Assembly (NCBI RefSeq): GCF_023278565.1
Contig: NC_064680.1
Location: forward strand, 2,480,001-2,544,000
Length of the DNA: 64,000 nt
Direction of reading: 5' to 3'
Source: Colletotrichum lupini
Lineage: Eukaryota; Ascomycota; Sordariomycetes; Glomerellales; Glomerellaceae
Made by a program: the position numbers and the translations under genes. Below are positions 56,367 to 64,000 of the stretch, in pieces (position 1 is the first letter of the stretch; each line of letters opens with the position of its first letter). Under the pieces are notes generated by a model. That model saw only the letters and a program-made list of their open reading frames with translations, had not been told where the DNA came from and ran no database searches.

Positions 56367-59300
56367 ATGACGGTCGTCAAGAACCCAGAAGCGGGCGCGA
56401 GCTCGTCTGCCCCTCCCCCGCCACCAAGATGGCCCAGCGATTTGAACCTCAACAGGACGGACAGCGCTGAGGTTCCCGACGCCCTCGTCTCTGACGGATT
56501 CAGCTTGCCTTCACTGGAGGCCGAGACCGAGGCTCCGCCGGCCTACGGAGACCTTCCTGATCAGCTGCAGTTCAACCAGGCGGGCTTCGAAGCCGGCGCC
56601 AATGTAACGGGTAACGTTCAACTCCTACCACCAACGCCGCTCACATCACGAGATTCGCTGACAAGTGCTACTAGGAGACGGCCGAGTCAACATTAACATC
56701 AACCAGAGCGGCAATCGCCTGGCCGAGATCCTCGCCCCGACGCTACGAAACCAGCTTCTCGCCGACAAGCGACCCCAGGCACCCCTGCCTCCAGCCTACA
56801 TCCCCCCGAGCCTTGGAGGCCAGCCGGGCCAGACCCCTCCCCCGCAGCTCAACGTCGTTATACAGATTGTCGGCTCACGAGGCGACGTCCAGCCCTTTGT
56901 CGCCCTCGGCAAGGTGCTGAAAGATACCTACGGCCACCGCGTGCGAATAGCCACGCACGCGACGTTCCAAAAGTTTGTCGAGGAGAATGGGCTCGAGTTC
57001 TTCTGCATCGGTGGCGACCCCGCCGAGCTCATGGCCTTCATGGTCAAAAACCCCGGTCTGATGCCCGGCTTCGACACACTCAAGAGCGGAGAGGTTAGCA
57101 AGCGCCGCAGGGGAATCCAGGATATTCTGCTCGGGTGCTGGCGCTCGTGTATCGAGGCGGGCAACGGGTTGGGTCCGCCACCAAAACCGCATGCCAAGGA
57201 TCAGCCGCTGGACGAGCACTACGGAATACCTGGGGACCCGAGGCAGAAGCCCTTCGTAGCTGACGCCATTATTGCGAACCCGCCGAGTTTTGCGCATATT
57301 CACATAGCGGAGAAGATGGGTATTCCGTTGCACCTAATGTTCACTATGCCGTGGACGCCTACGCGCGCTTTTCCTCACCCGCTGGCCAATATTCAGTCGA
57401 CAAACACCGACACGGTCATGACCAACTATGTTTCTTACGCGTTGGTTGAAATGATGACATGGCAGGGCCTCGGCGACGTCATCAATAGGTTCAGAGACAA
57501 AGCGCTGGATCTGGAGCCCATGTCACTGATTTGGGCCCCGGGTGTATTGACGAGATTAAGAATCCCCTATACGTATTGCTGGTCTCCGGCACTGATTCCC
57601 AAGCCGAACGACTGGGGTCGTGAGATCGATATTTCAGGATTCTACTTCTTGAACCTGGCCTCGGCGTTTACTCCAGAACCTGATCTAGCTGCGTTCTTGG
57701 CTGCAGGGCCCCCTCCTGTCTACATTGGATTCGGCTCTATCGTGGTTGATGACCCGAATGCCTTGACCAGGATGATCTTCGATGCTGTTCATCAGACAGG
57801 CGTACGCGCGCTGGTCTCCAAGGGCTGGGGCGGCCTAGGCGCGGAAGATGTTGGACTTCCAGAAGGGGTCTTCATGCTGGGCAATGTACCCCACGACTGG
57901 TTGTTCAAGCATGTGTCGGCAGTCTGCCATCATGGTGGCGCAGGTACTACTGCCGCGGGTATTCAGGCAGGCAAGCCCACCATCATTGTGCCGTTCTTTG
58001 GTGACCAGCCATTCTGGGGTGCCATGGTCTCGAGGGCGGGTGCTGGTCCAGATCCCATTCCTTATAAGGAGCTCACGGGAGATAAGCTCGCGGAGGCCAT
58101 CAAGTTTGCTGTCAAGCCCGAAACTCAGGCTAGAGCCCAGGAGCTTGGTCACAAGATTCGCGAGGAGAAGGGTACTGATTTGGGTGGTAAGAGCTTCCAC
58201 GACCATTTGGACACCGACGAACTTAGGTGCTCTATTGAGCCTAGTCGGGCGGCCGCTTGGCGTGTAAGGAGGACGAAGGTCCGTCTGAGCCCCATGGCTG
58301 CCGCGGTGTTGGTAGAAAGGGGCCTGATCAAGTATTCTGATCTCAAGCTGTGAGTCCTCGCGCCCCTTTAGTCACTCCACACAAAGTGACAACTAACATT
58401 TCACAGCTATCGGCCCAAGGAGTATATCACGGAGGGCCAGCCATGGGATCCTATCTCCGCGGTCTCAACGTCGCTCGTCGCAGATATCAGCAGTATTGGT
58501 ATGGCTGTGGCCGATTTTCCCAGAGAGCTGTTCAAGAGTCGTAGCAAAGGAGAAAAGTCACCAGAGACTTCTACGCCTTCCCTCGCGGAAGCCTCCTCGA
58601 GCAAGCAGTCTCTTCATCAGAGCTCAAGCAAGCAATCTCTACATCAGAGTGATAAGGCATCAATTGCGGCTCCAAGCACGCATGCATCGGAGTCTTCGAC
58701 ACAGCTAGGCCTCATGGAAATGGAGGGCTCTACCCCGACGCTGCCGCAATCTCCACAGCCAGACACACTGTCGTTAACCCAGTCTCAGACGGCTTCCACT
58801 GCTCCTTCCATGGTCTTCAGCCCTCCCGATGGTGCGTCGATTGCTCGTAGCGAAACTACTCCATCAGAACATGCGTCAACGACTCAATCTGTAAGACCAC
58901 CCAACAGTCCGGCGAAGAGGTCGTTCAAAGAATCGATGCCTGCAAACGTGGGTGTCGATGCTGCCGTAGCAGCTGGAACCAGCGTTAGTCGCATCGTTAC
59001 TACCGGTGTGAAGACACCGATGAACGTGTGCCTCGGCTTGGCAAGAGGTTTCCGGAATGCCCCTCGATTGTACAACGATGACACTGTCCGGCCGCCCGAG
59101 AAGGTGACGGACTTGGCAAGCGGTATCAGAATAGCTGCCAAGGAATTCGGCTACGGCATGTTTGATGGCATCGGTGGACTCGTCACTCAGCCGCTCAAGG
59201 GTGCTGAGAAGGAAGGTGGGATAGGTCTCATCAAAGGCTTCGGCAAGGGCATCGGAGGTTTGATTCTCAAGCCCGCATCTGGTGAGTTGAATCCGTGCCA

Positions 59301-60527
59301 TCTCCCGTGCTCAATCCCTTGCTATGCTAAGAATTACCGTTGCTAATTAATACAGCTGTATGGTCCGTCCCCGCGTACACCATGCAGGGTGTTCATGCAA
59401 CTCTACGGAACGCCTTTTCGAGCAGTGTCCAGAACTACATCATTGCGTCTCGCATGAAGCAGGGACAAATGGACATGGAAAGCGCCGGCGCCGCGGAGCG
59501 CGAAGACGTCGTTGTGCGTTGGAACAATGTCAAATTTGACCTCAAGAACTTCCAGGCCATGAAGTTGAAGGAACAGCGAGAGAAGCAGAGGGCCGAAGGC
59601 GAAGGACCCTATGGACAGCCCGAGAAGAGTCTCACGGCCCCGGTCACTGGCTGGGCCCACACGAGGAAACTGTCCTTTGAGGAAAGGAAACAGCTTCATG
59701 CTCGAAAGGAAGCGTGGAAGAAGGGTCATGTCGAGGCCGTTGTCCCTGCCTCGAGGTCGGATCTGTCGCTTTCAGAACCTAGCTCAATGAGTGCCGCCGA
59801 GGACGAAGAATTTGAGCGCGCTATCCGCGTATCCGTCGCCGAAACGTCGCGCGGCAACGCTGAAGAAGACGCTGCGGTCGAGCAGGCTATCCGCGCAAGT
59901 GTCAATCACTTCCGCAGTTCCGGGGTTCCTGACATACGGGCCGAGAAGGCCGCGCCCCTCGACAGAGACGCCAAGAACCAGGACCAGGACCCGTTCACGA
60001 GCGCCGAGCTGGAGATCACGGACGAGGAATACCAGCGGCTCATCGAGGGGGCCATCAACCAGAGCATGTCCCTCAAAGCCGCGGGAGTACAGCCGGGCGA
60101 GGGATCGCACGGCGACGACGAAGAGTTCGAGCGCGCCCTCGAGCAGTCCCGGATTGCCCAGCAGCATCCCCCCGCACACGAGGACGACGAGGAGCTGCAG
60201 CGGATCCTGGAGGAGTCTAAGAGGCAGCACGCGGAGGGAAACACAAACGAGGAGGAAGAGTTACGGAAAGCAATCGAAGCGTCAGAAGCCGCGCATCGAG
60301 AGCATCAGAATAGGGACGCCGCGGCGCTGACGGAGGAGGATGTCGTGATGGAGTACGTTAAGAAGCAGAGCCTTGCCGAGGAGGAGTATCGACGGAATGC
60401 GTCAAAGGGCAAGGGACGCGATGTATCGGCGGATGCTGATGAGGAGGAGGATGAGGAGCTGAGGAGGGCGATGGAGGAGAGTTTGAAGATGAGTGGGCGG
60501 CCGGGAGGGTCGAGCTCTTACCAGTGA
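56367..60527 (+). CDS. sterol 3-beta-glucosyltransferase-like protein with C-terminal UIM array
   Basis: Four exons: 56367-56610, 56675-58349, 58407-59281 and 59356-60527, 1321 residues, phases closing. Residues 1-140 are Pro-rich and acidic. The GT28/UGT module runs from about 140 to 560. Its N-lobe is VVIQIVGSRGDVQPFVALGK, and its nucleotide-sugar motif is VCHHGGAGTTAAGIQAGKPT, then PFFGDQPFWG, as in Atg26/UGT51/UGT80 enzymes that glucosylate sterols. No PH or GRAM domain is visible. Residues ~640-820 are Ser/Thr-rich linker. Residues ~824-945 are Gly-rich: FRNAPRLYND, SGIRIAAKEFGYGMFDGIGG, LVTQPLKGAEKEGGIGLIKG, FGKGIGGLILKP. They resemble the C-terminal region of Vps13 proteins. From about 1080 to 1315 lie UIMs. 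Clean A-x-x-x-S copies are EEFERAIRVSVAE, AVEQAIRASVN, EEFERALEQSRIA, EEELRKAIEASEA and EELRRAMEESLKM. Degenerate copies are EEYQRLIEGAINQ and EELQRILEESKRQ. It probably binds ubiquitin and membranes. Confidence 0.93.
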
Positions 60528-61130
60528 TTCTTTGAGGGTTTCCTACTCCTCTATTTTCTTTTCCTTTGCAATGATGGGGTTTGAGGAGATAGATAGATGG
60601 CACAGCACATCCGAGATACCATTTTAGTTTTCCCGAGTCGCAATCCGATTCTCATGCTCTCTAATACTACGTATCTAACATGGAGAAGCGAAGCGGGGCG
60701 GTTCTCGAACCCGGGACATGGCCTAATCAGGAAACCGAGGTCCTCAACGATACGGCATGATTGGTTGAGTGAGTGACCGACAAGGCACGGCCATGATGGG
60801 ATGAAGACAAAGAACATCGGATTACATTCACTGGATGTCACTCGGTTCTGAAAAAAAAAAAAAGTATAACAACTAGTGGGTGTATTGGTTTCTCGAGTCA
60901 GTCTCCACCCATAGAGCTGGCTGATGATATGTAGTTTCCCTATGGTACAATTCTCTACACAAACTTGCTAGGCAAGTATGATTACTGTCCACTTCCTGTC
61001 GTCTACTTTCGTTCCTTATTTTTCTTCCAGCTCAGTAGGAGCTCAATCGCAAAAAGAGCAAGTGTATAGCCCGATCGTCGTATTATCCTTCTCAAATTTG
61101 CATTACTTCGTGTTCCTTTTGCCCTTAGTT
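60528..61130. other. convergent 3' region
   Basis: Between two converging genes. It contains an A13 run (60851-60863). At about 60691-60780 on the minus strand, GGGTTCGAGAACC gives a weak tRNA T-arm resemblance, which does not fold (see rejected list). Confidence 0.5.
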
Positions 61131-64000
61131 TCAGTGCAATTTCTCCTTCAAATAGATCACTGCTGCAAATCCTGCGCAACAGTTTGTCGTCATTCCGTGA
61201 GCGCACCATGGACACTTCACCGTCGTAGAGATGAGTCCGCTGACTCCCAGCTTCCGGTCCTCCACCATGCTATCGGGCTTTGCCATGCATTCGTAGACTT
61301 TGCTCGGCATGTCGTGCAAGAACTTGCAACTGCAGCATTCCACAAGCATCTTGGCAACGGGCTCGGGGATGCCGTTGGGAGGTACAATGGATGCACGTGA
61401 GACGCGACTGGATCGCGGTGGCGGCATTGATTTGCGGGCTTCCTCGAGATAATGTGAGGGATTCGAAGGCCCCTTGGTGGACACAATCGACTTCCTGGAA
61501 GCTACATCCGCAGGGAATGAAGGCTGCGAGGCTGCTTTGGCGTGTAAATTATTCACAGAGCCACGCTTTGATGAGCGGGGCGGTGGTGGCGGAACAAGAG
61601 ACCGGAGCACGAGAGGTTGATGCTTGAGCTTCGGAAGGAAACTAGTGTCAAGTGCGAGGTCAGGACTCGAGCGGCTCTTAGTCAAGCTCGGGTGACGCTG
61701 GACGACGCTATGAAGTTCCTCTTGTACCGGTTCAATGTTGGTGCTGCTAATTTCCTGAACGTGCCCATTCTGACCATAATCGTATGGACTCGTCAAAGAA
61801 GCGGATGTCAGTGGGGTTGCCATCGCGGATGTCTTTGAACTGTCGGTGTGTATTGGAGTGGGATAGCTCTGCGACGAGTCGCTGTCCTCGGCATCAGCAA
61901 CGCTAGCCTTCCTACCAAACTTCTCCGTCACCAAGGCTTCAAGCTCGTTGAGATGAGCCTCATGATTTTGGACCGGAATTTGAGGGGGCAGGCTGATCCG
62001 TTGATTCGTAGCAATTGGAGAGGCTGTCTGCATCGCTGCCTTGTGAGAAAGCCTGTACGACCGAGTGTCATTCGTAACAACCACTGTCTCGTTGTCGACC
62101 CGACCCAGTTCTGCGTCCAAAGGCGGCAACCCCTTTTCGGATTGCGGCCTTGAAGAATTAGGAGTGGTGGCGGGTGACGGAGAAGGCAAGGACTCGTCGC
62201 ATGAAGACATCGAAGATCTGTGTGTCGGGCGTGCTGATGAGTCTCTCGAAGTCGACTCAGTAGACTCGGCAAACGGACGAGGCGGGGCTGTGAAAGGGGA
62301 TGGCTCGTCGGTTGAGTACCTAGAGCTTGACGTTGAGTCGGGTGTCATGGTAGTGTCGCGCGCCGCTCTGGTAAAATAATTGGAGACAGGCGGCTTGGAT
62401 GATCCCGGAGTCGACACTTTCTGGAATGCGGCTTTGGCTGCATCCTTGAAGCTTCTGATGGCTGCCCCGGGGGTAGCCGGATGCCTCTCACGCGATGCCG
62501 ATCTTTCGGGAGGCAAAGGTATCTCTCTAGACATCATTCTAGACATGGGTGGTCCCTGAGACGTGGACCGGTCGAATGATTGCTGTCCCGGGCTGCCTGC
62601 TGGCGGTGTGTAAGGAAGTCGGAATGTGAGCGTGAAATCTTCAGCCGAGGCTGATTGGTCTTTGTAGCCGCCGAGGCTAGAGAGCGATCCGTTACGTGGA
62701 GGGAAGTTGGAGCCCATGGGGCTGCTCTCTGAAGAAGAGGAGTATGCTCGAGATTGGAGTGGGCGATTGGAGGCCGGAGGATAGTGAGATTTGGCAGAGA
62801 CGCGAACTTCGTCTCTGTAGCCGTTCATGGATCTTTCTCTGCTTTGTTGACGAGACTGGTGAACGTAACTCTCTCTTCTTCGTCCTCGCTCTTGCTCAAC
62901 CACAACCTCGCTAAGTCCGTTATGAATCTCCAACTCATCGTCGTTGGCGGGGACTTGCGATTGCTTCGTGCCATTCATCCATTGGTGAAAGTTGCTCACA
63001 TCAGGTACAGGCGGTGCTGTGGGCGAGACTAAAGGCTGAGACCAAGAAGAGGTGTTGATAGAAGCGGATCGTGGGGTCTTGGGTCCGTATGAGTCTTCGT
63101 CGTACTCGTCAGGTCGCTCTCCTTGCGGGTCGAATGAGAAAGAACGCGGCAACGCTGAAGGTGTCATTGCTGGCGGGGTCACCCTTACTTCAGGTCCAAA
63201 TGAGTGAGATCTCTGACCGGTCAGGAAAGAAGGCGGATTAGGTTTTCTGAAGGGAATGCCGGCGTCATTCTGTCTTTTCTGCTCCAGCTTCAAGCCGCCA
63301 ATGAAGCCTTGGTCATCGTTGTTGTGAGACTGATTATGGGTCTTGTGGCCTGTCAAAGCAGCTTTTAGCTGCATGGCTACCGAGTCTGACCGTTGTCTGG
63401 CATGCTGAGGACGGATTGAAGGTGGTGGCTCATAGAATGCCTGGGCGCTGGCTGACCGAAGATGCTCATTGACGAACACGGTTGGGCTAGAGATTGACCT
63501 CGATGCATTTGGAGGTCTTGGTGGGGAAGCTTTGGTGTTCGGTCCAGCTTTGCTGAGCTTAGCTGCCAACTTCTTCTTCACAGATTTGGCCTCCTTCTCG
63601 GCTTGCTTCTCGGCCTGTTCCTTTTCCTTCTTGCGCATCTTGGCTTCGATTTTCTTTTCCTTCTTCTTGTTCTGACCAAAAGATTCCCAGCTCGGTGAGT
63701 GGCAAATCGAGGAGGCGTCGTCGGCAGTCGGTTCGTCGACCATATCGACGTCGAGGAAGGTCACTGTCTTGTGCTTGTGCTCCACCGATTCCTTGCGCTC
63801 CGACCCGCGATCGATTTCAGACTTGACGTTCGAGGGCGGCGGAACGGATATGGAAAGAGAAGGCAAGGCTGTTGCTCGGCGGACTGCTTTCATAGCAGAA
63901 GGTGGTAGCTCCGGTTTCTGTGTGGGAAGTTGAGCTGATGACTCCCTCCGGCGAGACTGGAGAGGAGCTATAGGCTTCACAGGCGGAGCGGGATGAACTG
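61131..64000 (-). CDS. large disordered protein with Cys-rich C-terminus (5' partial)
   Basis: Open frame from the window edge to the stop at 61131, at least 955 residues with no intron; the true start lies beyond 64000. Most of the protein is disordered and rich in Ser, Pro and Arg. Near the N-terminal end of the visible part is a charged coiled-coil stretch (KKKEKKIEAKMRKKEKEQ, AEKQAEKEAKSVKKKLAAKL). Repeated SRSISSP, RSFSFDPQGERPDEY and SRMMSREIPLPPERS segments suggest phosphorylation sites. The last ~70 residues form a compact conserved-looking unit: VECCSCKFLHDMPSKVYECM, then VSGLISTTVKCPWCAHGMTT and NCCAGFAAVIYLKEKL. Its CC-x-C and C-x2-C pairs could bind zinc. I recognise it as a widespread uncharacterised protein type of filamentous fungi, without an assigned function. 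Confidence 0.82.
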   Translation of the reverse strand, partial: VHPAPPVKPIAPLQSRRRESSAQLPTQKPELPPSAMKAVRRATALPSLSISVPPPSNVKSEIDRGSERKESVEHKHKTVTFLDVDMVDEPTADDASSICHSPSWESFGQNKKKEKKIEAKMRKKEKEQAEKQAEKEAKSVKKKLAAKLSKAGPNTKASPPRPPNASRSISSPTVFVNEHLRSASAQAFYEPPPSIRPQHARQRSDSVAMQLKAALTGHKTHNQSHNNDDQGFIGGLKLEQKRQNDAGIPFRKPNPPSFLTGQRSHSFGPEVRVTPPAMTPSALPRSFSFDPQGERPDEYDEDSYGPKTPRSASINTSSWSQPLVSPTAPPVPDVSNFHQWMNGTKQSQVPANDDELEIHNGLSEVVVEQERGRRRESYVHQSRQQSRERSMNGYRDEVRVSAKSHYPPASNRPLQSRAYSSSSESSPMGSNFPPRNGSLSSLGGYKDQSASAEDFTLTFRLPYTPPAGSPGQQSFDRSTSQGPPMSRMMSREIPLPPERSASRERHPATPGAAIRSFKDAAKAAFQKVSTPGSSKPPVSNYFTRAARDTTMTPDSTSSSRYSTDEPSPFTAPPRPFAESTESTSRDSSARPTHRSSMSSCDESLPSPSPATTPNSSRPQSEKGLPPLDAELGRVDNETVVVTNDTRSYRLSHKAAMQTASPIATNQRISLPPQIPVQNHEAHLNELEALVTEKFGRKASVADAEDSDSSQSYPTPIHTDSSKTSAMATPLTSASLTSPYDYGQNGHVQEISSTNIEPVQEELHSVVQRHPSLTKSRSSPDLALDTSFLPKLKHQPLVLRSLVPPPPPRSSKRGSVNNLHAKAASQPSFPADVASRKSIVSTKGPSNPSHYLEEARKSMPPPRSSRVSRASIVPPNGIPEPVAKMLVECCSCKFLHDMPSKVYECMAKPDSMVEDRKLGVSGLISTTVKCPWCAHGMTTNCCAGFAAVIYLKEKLH

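Noticed and set aside
60691..60780. tRNA-like sequence on the minus strand (GGGTTCGAGAACC T-arm, TTCCTGA loop)
   Set aside because: The T-stem and anticodon stem do not pair, the B-box is imperfect and no acceptor stem can be formed.
1..64000. CRISPR arrays, insertion sequences, phage or bacterial operons
   Set aside because: Spliced eukaryotic genes throughout; no direct-repeat/spacer arrays, transposase or terminal inverted repeats were seen.

Overview
The window looks like nuclear chromosomal DNA from a filamentous ascomycete (Pezizomycotina, most likely a Sordariomycete). The coding regions are broken by many short introns, mostly 48-110 nt, with GTRAGT-type donors, CTAAC/CTAAT-like branch sites and YAG acceptors. 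Genes sit alone in both orientations with 0.5-6 kb spacers, and promoters are CT-rich. The families present (DUF7514, fungal Zn2Cys6 factors, D-xylose reductase, SRR1-like, filamentous-fungal Psr1) fit that group. I cannot name the species.

Layout. 0.1-2.2 kb: DUF7514 gene (-). 5-7 kb: DUF1772 membrane protein (-) and GNAT acetyltransferase (-). 8.3-11.1 kb: Zn2Cys6 transcription factor (+). 12-15.6 kb: ribosomal protein eL20 (-) head to head with a CSN12/Thp1-type PCI protein (+). 18.1-19.3 kb: BTB/POZ protein (-). 20.9-22.2 kb: membrane-anchored alpha/beta hydrolase (-). 23.9-25.2 kb: Sds22 (+), convergent with D-xylose reductase (25.8-27.4 kb, -). 29.8-32.8 kb: divergent protein kinase with a Gln-rich tail (+). 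33-35 kb: decayed repeat-bearing DNA. 35.2-36.4 kb: single-pass membrane protein (-). 37.6-38.2 kb: a small multi-exon candidate gene (-). 38.4-41.0 kb: peroxisomal ABCD half-transporter (-). 42.4-43.6 kb: SRR1-like gene (+) with an apparent in-frame stop. 43.6-49.7 kb: gene-poor stretch with long G homopolymers and the long 5' leader of psr1. 49.7-51.3 kb: Psr1-type phosphatase (+). 52.6-53.4 kb: Sec61 beta (+), reconstructed from four small exons. 54.5 kb: intron-containing tRNA-Tyr (+). 56.4-60.5 kb: very large sterol-glucosyltransferase-like protein with a C-terminal UIM array (+). 61.1 kb to the window edge: a disordered protein with a Cys-rich C-terminus (-), 5' incomplete.

The genes do not form a cluster or operon. 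Most are housekeeping or cell-biology genes: translation (eL20), ER translocation (Sec61 beta), PP1 regulation (Sds22), PCI-type mRNA export or signalosome function, peroxisomal fatty-acid import, stress phosphatase, and pentose use (xylose reductase). The most unusual object is the 1321-residue glucosyltransferase-like protein. It joins a GT28/UGT catalytic module, a Gly-rich segment resembling the Vps13 C-terminal region, and at least five consensus ubiquitin-interacting motifs. Other points worth a second look are the ATG-only first exon of Sec61 beta, a GC-AG intron in sds22, the TAG inside the SRR1-like gene, several AAG 3' splice sites, and two places where an intron may be optional. All exon structures were derived by hand from splice signals, reading-frame continuity and family knowledge; no alignment or RNA data were available.
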